DNA of 64,000 nt from NCBI GenBank assembly GCA_001466705.2, contig LATX02000238.1, forward strand, positions 1 through 64,000, read 5' to 3'. The DNA is from Moniliophthora roreri (lineage: Eukaryota > Basidiomycota > Agaricomycetes > Agaricales > Marasmiaceae). The position numbers were made by a program, and so were the translations under genes. This document shows positions 1-11,377 of this stretch, piece after piece; position 1 is the stretch's first letter; every line of letters begins with the position of its first letter. Under the pieces are notes generated by a model. That model was not told where the DNA came from and made no database searches. It saw only the letters and a program-made list of their open reading frames with translations.

Positions 1-1110
1 TCTTTGTCTCTTACAATGCAAGTTTGTTATCAGATTTCTATCTCTCTGGAGTCACTCAGGACCAATCTCCAGGGCCTGTAGTGAGGAAGCAAAACTGGAA
101 TGGCACACAAATTTATACACCAAACAAACTTGTCATGTATTCACAATCAGAGGGGGCAGAGTTACTTGAGTATGTACAAATATCTAGCTGTCCTTATATA
201 TGGTCCAAGGAATATATCTACAGAAAATTATAAATAATGTCCGATAATTCAGGAAATGACAAATGAGTGACTGAGATACTAAAAGAGGGATTATTCAGAT
301 GTCACAGAGTCTGGCCACTAGGGTATCTGACCATATCCGCATGCGTATCTACGCCTCCAGGTGTTCTAGACTCTATAATTTGTATTTTCTCTTTTCTAAG
401 TTGGGTATCTATGAGCGGATGGCTGTATCCGTCCTGTCTTTTGACAGCATTTCCCCTTTTCTAGTATCCGCACATTGGCAGAGGCCTAGATGCCAAAGTT
501 TCCAAGGTCGGAACACACTGTTATTGTCCCTATCTCCTTTGACATTGCACATTAGATATTCTTCATATGTCTCGTTGTATCTGTCTATAGGTAGTGAATG
601 TCCTTTGGAAGTGATTTCTGTCTTTCTGAGCAGTCTTTGTACCTAGTTTGCTTATTGCATATTGTTTAGCTGCCAGTGAATTCTTTATTAAGAGATCGCC
701 TGCTTTGACTCTGATCTGTATATTGACTTTGGAGGAGGATCATTCTATGATTGTTCCTGTTCTAAGCTGTCTTTCTGTTTTGATGTCTCTTCTAAGTACC
801 TCTGTACTGTTTGACTGCAGCTTACACTTTGCAGATGTCATAGAAAAGTAAAGTAGAAGTTAAAATCCCATTGATAGCACTTTTGAGAGCTTGGTTAACT
901 AGCCAATGCATTCATTGGGCCATAGTTAGATTCCCTACAGGTTTCGGGAGTGATCTGCTTTGGATCTGATACATAGATAGGTCAGAAAGTACAGCTTAGA
1001 CACCTCTGTATAGCATATCATATAGCTCTTTGTACTTTCCCAGGTACCACAGCTTCTCTAAGGCAATGACTAGCAGACTGGGCTCACTCTAGTCCTTATT
1101 ACCTGTTATC
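1..1110 (-). repeat. LTR-like repeat family A, partial copy A1
   Basis: Partial copy of a ~1.75 kb repeat seen many times in the window; the same sequence recurs near 8.09-9.23 kb with few differences. The copy is cut by the window start and by the 'n' at 1111. Sense is taken as minus because the only good TATA box of the family (TATATAAG) reads that way. Short open frames here recur in every copy and look like by-products of repetition, not genes. Confidence 0.85.
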
Positions 1111-1400
1111 NGGGTTATACTGTTGTATTGTAGTATCATGCTGATAATCATCAGCGAAATGGACACCTAAATATATTGGAATAAAATGAGTGAAATACAT
1201 TATAATGGCCAAAATACATTATAATCATTATGGTGTATTTTAATGTAATATAATTGTTGTTCCTTTATTTTAATGGATTAAAATGAAGCAAAATGGTTAT
1301 AATGTATTCTGGCTATTATAATGTATTTCAGCCATTATAATGCATCGGCCCCACCTGGGGGTCGGGGACAAAAAGAAATAATATTTATTTGTTACAACGC

Positions 1401-1490
1401 CCGTGAGTCAAACCCTCGACCTCAAGGTGGATTAGTCAGCAACCTTGGCAGCCACGGAGTGCTCAAGACCACTGTACCACAGTGCCATAT
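1401..1490 (-). ncRNA. tRNA-like segment (SINE-type Pol III promoter candidate)
   Basis: On the minus strand the segment carries TGGTACAGTGG, a match to the eukaryotic tRNA box A (TRGYNNARNNG), at 1469-1479. About 53 nt further is GGGTTTGACTC, close to box B (GGTTCRANNCC), at 1405-1415. The spacing suits a tRNA with a long variable arm (Ser or Leu type), but the acceptor and anticodon stems do not pair well. It is more likely a tRNA-derived SINE head or a decayed tRNA than a working gene. It sits inside a TIR element. Confidence 0.35.
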
Positions 1491-1693
1491 ACTTTCCACC
1501 ACACATAGTGCAATATATCCCCTTACTCAAAAGACCTATCCCCACCTCCTTGCTGTTTCTATTGATCAAATCCCCAACCAAAAGCTTCCCTTCACTTTAT
1601 AGAGTCCTCTCCCTGTCCTCTGGAAGGCATAAAAATGCACTGTTTTGATTGCCTCTGTTACAATCTATTTTACTACATTATAATAACCCTGTC

Positions 1694-1850
1694 TCATTTT
1701 ATTGCATTTTAATATACTATAATAATACCATCCCATTTTATTGCATTTTAATGTACTATAATAATACCATCCCATTTTATTGTATTTTAATGGATTATAA
1801 TAACACCAGTCTCATTTTAATGCATTTTAATGTATTGTAATAGCATTGCT
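1694..1850. repeat. 39-bp tandem repeat, about four units
   Basis: The unit begins CATTTTATTGCATTTTAATR and continues with an ACTATAATAATACC-like half. Four units in a row diverge progressively toward the right. The array lies inside the TIR element at 1149-1930. Confidence 0.7.
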
Positions 1851-1944
1851 TGATTTTAATCTATTACAATGGACTAAAATCAGCAAAATACATTATAATT
1901 TATTATATTTAGGTGTCCATTTTGCTGATGCAGTACCATGNGCT

Positions 1945-3150
1945 TCAATATGTCAACCTCCTCGTAGAATTAGCAATCGAATAATTCTTCGTACTACCAT
2001 CATATTGAAGTACCCAACCCTTCCAACCAGCATCCAATAACCCATACACATAATCCTGACACCTCCCAGCTTCACTCGCCCACCACGTTCGTTCACCTAT
2101 ACTCTTCAACATCCCCAGATAATAATACAGTACCACCAATGCACGCTGTCTCCTTTCATTTAACAAATCACGAAACTTCGTCCCAAAAAGCGTTGGCCAC
2201 AAAACGGCGCACTTCGTTTCGTATCCCATCTGACTGAGCGGGTATGCGATAAAGAGCGCTTCTACTGCTTTTTGATATGCCGCCTTGATACTTGGATCAA
2301 AAAGCTCCTCCGATTCTAATCCAGGCGTACGGAAGTCGTATATCTGCCGTAGATGCTCTAGTCCCTCCACCGAATTTGCTTGCAGGTTCTCGGAGAACCC
2401 AGGTTCTACAACCCTCATCCTCTGATCCTTATACATACTAGGGCCACCCAGGAAGGGGGACAAGACGTTATGCACCGAGGTCATCAGTGAGAAGATGTTC
2501 CGCGGTGATGAGAATAGCGACGACGAGATCGTATACAGTACGAAGATACCAACCATTAGGAATTTGGCATCAGGGTTGGTAGCACCAGGCAGAGTATTTA
2601 TCGCAGCTCTCCGATGAGCAGAGGCAAGGTATACCCACTTGGGCTCTTCGGGGTAGAGTCGACCGAGGTGAAGTGCCGAAAAGGATAAAAGTGTGTGGAA
2701 GAGGTGTGGATTGTCCCATGATAACTGAGGAGGCATGGTGGCCATTATATCGACGCACCTAGGGTCGGACAAAAAAGAAGCGGCAGTTGCGGTAGTAAAA
2801 TGATGCATTATTTGGAGGGAGGTGATGTCCATGGGTATCGGTGTCGGTGCTGTGAGGGGTTTGCAGAGCGTCGTTTCCTGCTGCTTCTGCTGCCGCCGCC
2901 CCTGGTCGTGCTCATTCTGGGACCTCTGTACACAGTCTAGATTTCGCTGATAACACTTCTTGCAAATTGGTTTCGTTTCGTCACACTGGCAAGTTCATGC
3001 CAAAGTGAGCGACAGGAAGAAGAGCAGCGGCTGACGCGTACTTACTTTAATACGTCTCCTTCTACACGTTAGACACCCACTTCTGGACTTGACACGAAAG
3101 CGAATGACACCCTCAAATTCGAAGGTGGTCGTAGCACCTGTTTTCGACAT
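1945..3150 (-). CDS. Zn2Cys6 transcription factor, paralogue 1
   Basis: Predicted nuclear DNA-binding regulator of about 381 residues in two exons: 3150-3046 and 2985-1945. The 60-nt intron (2986-3045) has GTAAGT and CAG ends and is phase 0. Exon 1 begins at an ATG and carries the first half of the zinc cluster; exon 2 the rest. The six cysteines fit C-X2-C-X6-C-X6-C-X2-C-X6-C (CLTCRRRRIKC, then C-DETKPI-C-KK-C-YQRNLD-C), the Gal4-type binuclear cluster. A basic, Gln-rich linker and a ~290-residue helical region follow, with the look of the Fungal_trans_2 regulatory domain (LSWDNPHLFHTLLSFSALHL, LLNERRQRALVVLYYYLGML). Its closest relative is the gene at 5148-6350. The target is unknown. The stop lies only 4 bp from the 'n' at 1941. 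Confidence 0.85.
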
Positions 3151-3558
3151 GGTGGTTGAGGTTCAAAGTTGGCGGTCATGCGGCCAGAGGCAAATGAAAT
3201 CACAGTTCTACACTCAAGGTACACGAGGGTGACAACTTGAGCGGGTTCTCTGTGGAAGGCCGCTCTAACCTAAACTTTGAATTTAGCGGTTTGTAGACTG
3301 ATTAATTCGAAAGAGGACACACGGAATGAAAACCGTNCAGAAGACCGCTTTAACCTAGAATGTCAGCTTGTAGACTAAAGACCTCGAAAGAGGACATACG
3401 GAGTGAGAGGGTTGGAGGGTATCTATGTCTTCGGGAAACCCATTCTTTTTTCGGCGACTGTGGACGATGTTTTCTATTGCGATTGGCCCGATAAAGGCTA
3501 CTTGTGAAGGACCCAAATACTGGGCAGCCCAAACTAATCCGGACCTGTCATTTACATA
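3151..3558. promoter_or_regulatory. Divergent intergenic region, duplication unit 1
   Basis: Shared upstream region between the minus-strand regulator and a small plus-strand ORF. It is homologous to 6351-6664 and holds two diverged copies of a ~90-bp stretch containing TCGAAAGAGGACA, with an 'n' at 3337 between them. No TATA box could be assigned with confidence. Confidence 0.4.
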
Positions 3559-3714
3559 ATGTCAGAGTCCGCCCAGGACCCTGAATTTGAGAAATCGGAG
3601 CTGGTGGCAATGAAATGGATTCTCAATGTTGCTCCGGGGGGAATGGGGGGAGAACGCCGAAAGAACGGGGGGTCTATGCTGGCTCCTACACTTAATCATT
3701 ACCGCCGGCAGTGA
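3559..3714 (+). pseudogene. Frameshifted copy of the small divergent ORF
   Basis: The first 26 codons match the intact ORF at 6665 (MSESAQDPEFEKSELVAMKW start). The frame then slips because two G runs are longer than in the other copy, and a TGA follows after 51 codons. Downstream sequence stays alignable to about 3750 and then diverges. The function of the family is not recognised. Confidence 0.55.
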
Positions 3715-4638
3715 TGAGATCGATGAGAAGCAGGGCAACACAATGATACATACTGTTATCTCCCGACAATCGACACCTTAACATGTTATCCAATGAGTTT
3801 CAGGTCCGAAGCTCTCGCTGGTTTTGAGACCTGGTTCACCTTGTGCACCCTTGAAACAGTTCAAGTTCAGTGTCGAGAGCTCGGTGAATACAGAGGCATT
3901 CTCAAGGTACTTCTTGAAGGCGGCAGAGTTATCATAAATCAGCTCGAGGCTGGAAAGCACGGTGACCTGACAAGCAGCCTATCATGTCCATGAACCACGC
4001 AAATCAGTGGAAGATACGCACCTGAGGCTAGCTCGAAACCATGTTTCAAACAACTCAAACACTCCGCCTCCCAGACCAAACTCCAATGCACCTTCTGCCT
4101 CCAAGACGAGCCTACTGTGTCATTCAGCTTTCCTGAGTGTCAAGTGAATGACTTCAATCCTACGGCCTTCATGTCGAATTCGGAATGACGAAGAGTTGCA
4201 TCGCCGGATCTCGGTGCAGTTGCTGTTTAGGTGATGTCGACAGCCCGTTTAAACCGTCCGAGTATTTTTGGTATAGCGAAACAGGGACCGGTGCACAGCT
4301 AAGCACCGAGGATTGCGGCGGGCCAGGATGCAGTTCGGGGTCAAGGTTCGAGAGCAGGTGTGACGCGGCATCACGTCTCAAGTACATATTGATGCATGAG
4401 GATATAACTACGTAGACGATGCTACAGGTCGGACCAAAATGCCATACACTGAAGCATCGTCGGCAAATATACCAAGGCTTTCGCAGGAACGTTAGCACGA
4501 AACCTAGTGCGTAACGCCAATGAACGACAATGCTATATCACCGATTCCAGCGCTATGCCAGTTGGATCATGGCTGTTTAAGATGAACCTAGCGAGAAAAG
4601 AAAAATTCGTGTCCCGGTCTTCATCCGCCAAAATCTCA
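3715..4638. other. Region without a recognised gene
   Basis: GC content resembles the flanking regulator genes. Open frames of 60-109 codons occur on both strands (minus 3778-3960, minus 4169-4498, plus 4185-4415), but none shows a recognisable domain or a convincing exon structure. It may hold decayed exons lying between the two duplicated regulator units. Confidence 0.4.
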
Positions 4639-5123
4639 GGTATGAGGGCACTCGGCTTGACTTCAATATGTCAACTTCCTCGTAGAATTAGCGATCGAAT
4701 GATTCTTTGTACTACCATCATATTGAAGTACCCAAGCCCTCCAACCGACATCCAATAACCCATATACATAATCCTGACACCTCCCAGCTTCCTTCGCCCA
4801 CCAGAATTTCTCATCTATGCACTTCAACATCCCCAGATAGTAGTACAGTACCACCAATGCACGCTGTCTCCTCTCATTCAATAAATCACAAAACTTCCTC
4901 CCGAAAAGCACTGGCCACAAAATGGCGCCATTCGTTTCGTATCCCGTCTGACAGAGTGGGTACACGACACAAAGTGCTTCCACTGCTTTTCTATATGCTG
5001 CCCTAATACCTGGATCAGCAAGCTCCTCTGATTCCGATTCAATTCCAGACGTGGGGAAGTCGTATATCTGCTGTAAATGTTGCAGTGCCTCCACCGAATT
5101 TGGTTGCGATCTACAACCTTCAA
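4639..5123 (-). pseudogene. Tandem partial duplicate of the 3' end of regulator paralogue 2
   Basis: This 485-bp block repeats 5124-5608 almost base for base and carries the last ~160 codons plus stop of the Zn2Cys6 regulator at 5148-6350. It lacks a zinc cluster and start. At the join a short segment present in the gene (around 5593-5608) is missing. It is a direct tandem duplication, probably from unequal exchange or replication slippage, and would not make a regulator by itself. Confidence 0.8.
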
Positions 5124-5147
5124 GGTATGAGGGCACTCGGCTTGACT

Positions 5148-6350
5148 TCAATATGTCAACTTCCTCGTAGAATTAGCGATCGAATGATTCTTTGTACTAC
5201 CATCATATTGAAGTACCCAAGCCCTCCAACCGACATCCAATAACCCATATACATAATCCTGACACCTCCCAGCTTCCTTCGCCCACCAGAATTTCTCATC
5301 TATGCACTTCAACATCCCCAGATAGTAGTACAGTACCACCAATGCACGCTGTCTCCTCTCATTCAATAAATCACAAAACTTCCTCCCGAAAAGCACTGGC
5401 CACAAAATGGCGCCATTCGTTTCGTATCCCGTCTGACAGAGTGGGTACACGACACAAAGTGCTTCCACTGCTTTTCTATATGCTGCCCTAATACCTGGAT
5501 CAGCAAGCTCCTCTGATTCCGATTCAATTCCAGACGTGGGGAAGTCGTATATCTGCTGTAAATGTTGCAGTGCCTCCACCGAATTTGGTTGCATGTTCGC
5601 GGAGAACGGATCTACAACCTTCATCCTCTGATCCTCATATATACTACGGCCACCCACGAAGGGGGAACAGACGTTATGCAGCGAGGTCATCAGTGAGAAG
5701 ATATTCTTCGGTGATGCGAATAGTGACGATGAGATCGTATACAGCACGAAGAGACCAATCATTACGAACTTGGCATCGGGGTTGGTAGCACCAGGTATAG
5801 CATCTATCGCGGCTCTCCGATGAGCAGAGGCAAGGTATACCCACTTGGACTCTTCGGGGTAGAGTCGACCGAGGTGAAGTGCGGCGCAGGATAGCAGGGC
5901 ATGGAAGAGGTGTGGATTGTCCCATGATAACTGAGGAGGCATGGTAGCCATTATATCAATACACCTAGGGTCGGACAAAATAGAAGCGGCAGTTGCGGTC
6001 GTGAAATGATGCATCATTTGGAGGGAAGTGATGTCCATGGGTATCGGTGTTGGTGCTGTGAGGGGTTTGTAGAGCACCATTTCTTGCTGCTGCCGCCGCT
6101 CCTCGTTGTGCTCGTTCTTGGGCCTCTGTACACATTCTAGATTTCGCTGATAACACTTCCTGCAAACCGGTGTCGTTTCATCGCACTGGTAAGGTCATGC
6201 CAAAGTGAGCGATAGGAGGAAGAGCAACAGTTGATGCGGACTTACTTTAATACGCCTCTTTCTACATGTAAGACACCCACTCCTAGACTTGGTGTGAAAG
6301 CGAACGACACCCTCAAATTTAAGGGTGGTTGCTGAACCTGTCGTCGACAT
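5148..6350 (-). CDS. Zn2Cys6 transcription factor, paralogue 2
   Basis: Predicted nuclear regulator of about 380 residues with the same structure as the gene at 1945-3150: exon 1 6350-6246, a 60-nt intron (6186-6245, GTAAGT...CAG) and exon 2 6185-5148. The zinc cluster is complete (CLTCRKRRIKC, then C-DETTPV-C-RK-C-YQRNLE-C). The ~300-residue C-terminal region is highly similar to paralogue 1 (LSWDNPHLFHALLSCAALHL, LLNERRQRALVVLYYYLGML). No in-frame stop interrupts it, unlike nearly every transposon gene in the window. The divergent partner is the ORF at 6665. The two units form a duplicated regulator/partner pair; the regulated pathway cannot be told from sequence. Confidence 0.87.
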
Positions 6351-6664
6351 GGTAGTCGAGGTTAAAGTCAGCGGCCACGCGGTTGGAGGTCAGGATACCA
6401 TCAAGGCACACGGTGACAGCTTAGGATGATAACTTGAGTGCGTTTTCTGCGAAAAACCGCTTTAACTTAACCTAAAATGTCAGCTTGTAGACTAAAGGAC
6501 TCGAAAGGGGACATACGGAGTGAGAGGGTTGGAGGGTATCCATGTCCGTTTTTTCTTCGGCGACTATGGGTGACATTTTCTATTGCGATTGGCCCGATAA
6601 AGGCTACTTGTGAAGGACCCAAATACCGGGCAGCCCAAACTAATCCGGACCTGTCATTTACATA
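6351..6664. promoter_or_regulatory. Divergent intergenic region, duplication unit 2
   Basis: Homologous to 3151-3558, with strongest agreement over the ~130 bp before the small ORF (GGCCCGATAAAGGCTACTTG). Conservation between the two units suggests shared promoter elements for the divergent pair, though no specific factor site was recognised. Confidence 0.4.
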
Positions 6665-6901
6665 ATGTCAGAGTCCGCCCAGGACCCTGAATTTGAGAAA
6701 TCGGAGCTGGTGGCAATGAAATGGATTCTCAATGTTGCTCCGGGGAACGGGGGGAGAACGCCGAAAGAATGGGGTCTATGCTGGCTCCTACACTTAATCA
6801 TTACCGCCGGCAGTGATGAGATCGATGAGAAGCAGGGCGACACAATGATACACACCGTCAAGAGGTGTGCCCGATTCGAATCGTGGACATTGCTTACATA
6901 G
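6665..6901 (+). CDS. Small hypothetical protein (78 aa), divergent to the regulator
   Basis: Intact 78-codon ORF from an ATG in the context TACATAATGTC, with an acidic start (SESAQDPEFEKSE) and a hydrophobic centre (WGLCWLLHLIITAG). The frame is lost in the duplicate at 3559. It could be the first exon of a longer gene, since AAG|AGGTGT near 6860 resembles a splice context and the two units diverge close to there. No family was recognised. Confidence 0.4.
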   Translation: MSESAQDPEFEKSELVAMKWILNVAPGNGGRTPKEWGLCWLLHLIITAGSDEIDEKQGDTMIHTVKRCARFESWTLLT

Positions 6902-6975
6902 GGGGGGGCCCCTCTGATACCCGCCGCCACCTAGNGCAGAGGAAAGAAAGGAACTGATGTGTCTGTCAACACTGC

Positions 6976-7573
6976 TAATTTGTCTAAGATAAGACTAGTG
7001 GAAAACTACCCAAAAAGATAACCTCCAAAAGTCTAACTCAGTTTGTTGTGCAAGTGTGGATTGACATGATCAGAGTTACTGCACTTAGAATGCCAACAAA
7101 ACTCTTAGCTAGGTTGATTCTCTCTTATTGAAGTGTTCTACTTCAAAGTGTTCACCTCCAGAGGAGTATATATGGTTTTAAAATGGTTTATATCACAAAC
7201 ACACACACAAAGCACAAACACAAGAGCTACAGTCCTGTACAAAGACTTGATAGCCAATATAGTCTGACCCTACAGAGTTCAAGACTTCTTCAAGATAACT
7301 ACAGCACACAGTGTACTGGAAAAGGTCCTAGACCAATTTCTACAAAGAGTTCAGTGCAGGCACACCTCTTGCTAAGACTCTAAGTGTGTCACAACCTGAT
7401 ACACACACAGGCCACACTCCAAGTGCCCAAGGCTCCTTCTTGGTGTAAAGTTTCTCTTAGAAAAGTGCTATAATGCACTCAAGATGTTACTCTTATCTCT
7501 TACGACGCAAGTTCGTTATCAGATTTCTATCTCTCTGGAGTCACTCAGGACCAATCTCCAGGGCCTGTAGTGA
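6976..7573 (-). repeat. LTR-like repeat family A, partial copy A2
   Basis: The left end has the family terminus TAATTTGTCTAAGATAAGAC. The copy is cut by the 'n' at 7574, after which the same ~570 bp starts again, so A2 and A3 are probably an unmerged overlap or two haplotype versions of one locus. Confidence 0.85.
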
Positions 7574-7574
7574 N

Positions 7575-9299
7575 ACTACCCAAAAAGATAACCTCCAAAA
7601 GTCTAACTCAGTTTGTTGTGCAAGTGTGGATTGACATGATCAGAGTTACTGCACTTAGAATGCCAACAAAACTCTTAGCTAGGTTGATTCTCTCTTATTG
7701 AAGTGTTCTACTTCAAAGTGTTCACCTCCAGAGGAGTATATATGGTTTTAAAATGTTTTATATCACAAACACACACACAAAACACAAAGAACACGGCACA
7801 CAAAGCACAAACACAAGAGCTACAGTCCTGTACAAAGACTCGATAGCCAATATAGTCTGACCCTACAGAGTTCAAGACTTCTTCAAGATAACTACAGCAC
7901 ACAGTGTACTAGGAAAGGTCCTAGACCAATTTCTACAAAGAGTTCAGTGCAGGCACACCCCTTGCTAAGACTCTAAGTGTGTCACAACCTGATACACACA
8001 CAGGCCACACTCCAAGTGCCCAAGGCTCCTTCTTGGTGTAAAGTTTCTCTTAGAAAAGTGCTATAATGCACTCAAGATGTTACTCTTATCTCTTACGACG
8101 CAAGTTCATTATCAGATTTCTATCTCTCTGGAGTCACTCAGGACCAATCTCCAGGGCCTGTAGTGAGGAAGTAAAACTGGAATGGCACACAAATTTATAC
8201 ACCAAACAAACTCGTCATGTATTCACAATCAGAGGGGGCAGAGTTACTTGAGTATGTACAATTATCTAACTGTCCTTATATATGGTCCAGGAATATATCT
8301 ACAGAAAATTATAAATAATGTCCGATAATTCAGGAAATGACAAATGAGTGACTGAGATACTAAAAGAGGGATTATTCGGATGTCACGGAGTCTGGCCACT
8401 AGGGTATCTGACCATATCCACATGGGTATCTACACCTCCAGGTGTTCTAGACTCTATAATTTGTATTTTCTCTTTTCTAAGTCGGGTATCTACGAGCAGA
8501 TGGCTGTATCCGTCCTGTCTTTTGACAGCATTTCCTCTTTTCTAGTATCTGCACATTGGCAGAGGCCTAGATGCCAAAGTTTCCAAGGTTGGAACATGCT
8601 GTTATTGTCCCTATCTCCTTTGACAATGCACGCTCGGTCTTATTTAGGATTTCTTGTGCATTAGATATTCTTCATATGTCTCATTGTATCTGTCTATAGG
8701 TAGTGAATGTCCTTCGGAAGTGATTTCTGTCTTTCCGAGCAGTCTTTGTACCTAGTTTGCTTATTGCATATTGTTTAGCCACTGGTGAATTCTTTATTAA
8801 GAGATCGCTTGCTTTGACTCTGATCCATATATTGACTTCGGAGGAGGATCGTTCTATGATCGTTCCTGTTCTAAGCCGTCTTTCTGTTTTGATGTCTCCT
8901 CTAAGTACCTCTGTACTGTTTGACTGCAGCTTGCACTTTGCAGATGTCATATAAAAGTAAAGTAGAAGTTAAAATCCCATTGATAGCACTTTTGAGAGCT
9001 TGGTTAACTAGCCAATGCATTCATTGGGCCATAGTTAGATTCCCTACAGGTTTCGGGAGTGATCTGCTTTGGATCTGATACATAGATAGGTCAGAAAGTA
9101 CAGCTTAGACACCTCTGTATAGCATATCATATAGCTCTTCATACTTTCCCAGGTACCACAGCTTCTCTAAGGCAATGACTAGCAGACTGGGCTCACTCTA
9201 GTCCTTATTACCCGTTATCTTGTGTCATATTAAAGTGTTCCAATTCAGAAATAGTGTAAAAATGAATAAAAGTGGGTCTTTTCTAGGTTTGACATATTA
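7575..9299 (-). repeat. LTR-like repeat family A, nearly complete copy A3
   Basis: It lacks only about 28 bp at the left and ends with the other terminus, GACATATTA. It contains the CA-rich tract near 7760 (ACACACACACAAAACAC) and, on the minus strand, the TATATAAGG box. No coding capacity beyond short frames shared by all copies. Confidence 0.88.
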
Positions 9300-9425
9300 G
9301 CGGTTATGGTGACAAAAGCAGAAAGGTGACGAAATCAGCATTGTGGGGAATGCTGAGTCAAGCAGCTGGAGGGAAGGACTGGAGGACTTTGTGAGCGAGC
9401 TCAGCCAAGCTGAAAGTTGTTGAAA

Positions 9426-10165
9426 TTATTCGAGATGTGTGAGGGTGGTTTCTGTGTGCAGCCAGAAAAAAGTTTTAACATCAAATCTGATGGACTGGCG
9501 TCCCCCTTCTGGCCCATCAAATATGATGTTCTGGGTGGGAACTAAAGGTGTCTGCCACTGTTCCGCAACACTAACTTGGGTTGGACTGTTGCTCTCTTCC
9601 TGCTTCCCACTGCCTGCTACACCCAAGGTATACATGTTATATGGATGGTGGTTTCGGCATCCTGCAGACAACATGCCAAATGATTCCTGAGCCAATGATA
9701 ACACCACCAAAATGAAGCAATAATAAGTAGCAGTGATGCTACTGCAAAAATGACTGCACCAGCAAAAAGGGTCTTTTTTGATGAAGCTGAAGTATTTGAA
9801 CTTGAATTGACTGCATCAGTGGGAGTTGTGTTGATCATTTCTGAGGATGTTATCTTGGGGCTGTATCGTATCATCAAGATTTAGTTCAAGATGAAAACAA
9901 TCTGTCTATCAAAACAATGTACCATGAATATTCTGATGTGGTCTCAGCAAAGGTAACAGCATCTGCAGATGAGTCGGGGCCCGGTTTGGAAGAGATAAGG
10001 ATGGGAACACCAAAAGTATTCACCACATTCTTCCTGATGTAGAATGTCAGTAGTTTCATGGTGAGAAAGCCTGAGCTGTCTTACACATCTTCTGCAATAA
10101 CCTGCAGAAACAACTGTCTAACCGGGTAACATCAGGAAAATATACCAGCTGACCTGGCAAGTTAT
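9426..10165 (-). pseudogene. Decayed single-pass membrane protein gene
   Basis: On the minus strand a Ser/Thr/Asn-rich stretch (TDAVNSSSNTSASSKK) leads into a 25-residue hydrophobic segment (TLFAGAVIFAVASLLLIIAS) that reads as a transmembrane helix. This is the arrangement of fungal cell-surface proteins with a glycosylated ectodomain. Upstream, another frame gives KLLTFYIRKNVVNTFGVPIL, and downstream frames continue after a possible short intron ending TCTGCAG. Several stops and frame changes separate the parts, so it is read as a remnant. No family is assigned. Confidence 0.4.
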
Positions 10166-10169
10166 ATGG

Positions 10170-10460
10170 AGTTGGAACCCTATTGAACTTGTTAAGACTG
10201 GTTTTTGTAGGTTATATTCCTATTGAGCTTAGATATATTGGGTTTCTGTATGCTAGGGTACACTATAATCTGATGTGTTAGGTCTCAGTGCTTCATAACC
10301 TCACATATAGCCAGTTTTTTGAGGGTTATGACTGTCTATAGCCTGACAAAACCAATGTAACTCAATATAACCACTACAATTCTATGTAACTGGTTCTGAA
10401 GGTTGTATTGGGTTACAGTGGTTATAACAAGTTCCAATGGGTTACAATGAGTTCAATAAG
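10170..10460. mobile_element. Possible MITE with imperfect inverted ends
   Basis: The left end contains TATTGAACTTGTTA and the right end, read in reverse, ATTGGAACTTGTTATAAC. The interior is full of GGTTATA and TAACC words as in other small elements here. The inverted ends are imperfect and no target duplication was found. Confidence 0.35.
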
Positions 10461-10860
10461 GTCACACTATGTTCTCTGAGGTGATAGACTAGGAACACAC
10501 CCTTTTGCTGCCAGTACAGCACTTAAGTGTGAAGTTTACTTGTAACAATAATAAATCCTGAATAAATCAGCATATGAACACAATAGAGACACAGAAGTAT
10601 AGTCAGTAAAGTTATTCTATCATTTATAAACTCAATGGTATTTTTTTTTGGAGTTTACTGATTTTTTTACTATCTGAATATGAGGGAACAAGATTTTTGT
10701 AACTGGATGTAAGTTGAACAAGCGCTCGCATTTGGGTGCACATGATGTGTGTCACATGCATCAAGACTGGGTCAATCAGGAGTATTTATTTCCATAAAAT
10801 TTTAAACTCTGACTTTTCCTTCTTTCTTTTGTACCACCACCATCTTCTTCCTCCCACTGT

Positions 10861-11126
10861 CACTCTCTTCCTCTCATCGTCATCGTCATCGTCACACTCT
10901 CCCTCTTGTTGTTGCTGTCACACCCTCCCTCTTGTTGTCACTGTCACACCCTCCCTCTCATTGTCACTGTCACACCCTCCCTCTCGTCATCACTGTCACA
11001 CTCTCCCTCTCATTGTCACTGTCACTCTCTTCCTCTCATTGTCACTGTCACACACACTCTCTCGTCATCATCGTCACTCCCTCCCTCTTGTCATCGCTGT
11101 CACACTCCCCTTCTTGTCATTGCTGT
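10861..11126. repeat. 26-bp minisatellite, about ten units
   Basis: From 10893 to 11126 there are exactly nine 26-bp units of the form CACACYCTCCCTCTYRTTGT + CACTGT; one more unit plus a 6-bp extra lies at 10861-10892. The unit length is not a multiple of three and all plus frames happen to be open, giving Ser/His/Leu-rich pseudo-proteins. A TCTCC run (CTCCTCTCCTCTCC) follows. Confidence 0.9.
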
Positions 11127-11377
11127 ACTATCACCTTTCCTCTCCTCTCCTCTCCTCTCCTTCTTACCACACCTCATGCCTCACCCTGCCTTCTCACCTC
11201 CATGACCTTTCTGTCATTGTCAAAGACTAAACAACAGCCTACCCAGCAAACACCTTGGCCACATCACAGCTCAGTCTCACTCTCACAAGAATCCTTATGA
11301 CGACAATCCATTTGTGAGCACGATTCCAACATGCCTTCTAGTTGACTTGACAACAAGCTCAACCTCATAGCTCTCTA

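Larger units (their letters stand above)
1149..1930. mobile_element. Non-autonomous TIR element (782 bp) rich in TATAATG motifs
   Basis: The ends are inverted copies of one another: CATCAGCGAAATGGACACC at the left, and its reverse complement with one change at the right, the match running on into CTAAATATA. The interior is AT-rich with many ATTATAATG words, a tRNA-like stretch and a 39-bp tandem repeat. No ORF of useful size is present, so it would need a transposase in trans. A second copy of the left end lies inside another TIR element near 13.52 kb. No clear target duplication is visible; an 'n' lies 11 bp past the right end. Confidence 0.6.

Noticed and set aside
3793..4498. Several 60-109 codon frames on both strands between the regulator units
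   Set aside because: They overlap each other, show no domain, consistent splice signals or similarity between duplicated units; no gene was called.
10736..11230. 164-codon plus-strand ORF rich in Ser, His and Leu
   Set aside because: It is produced by the 26-bp tandem repeat; the other plus frames are equally open, and there is no domain or start context.
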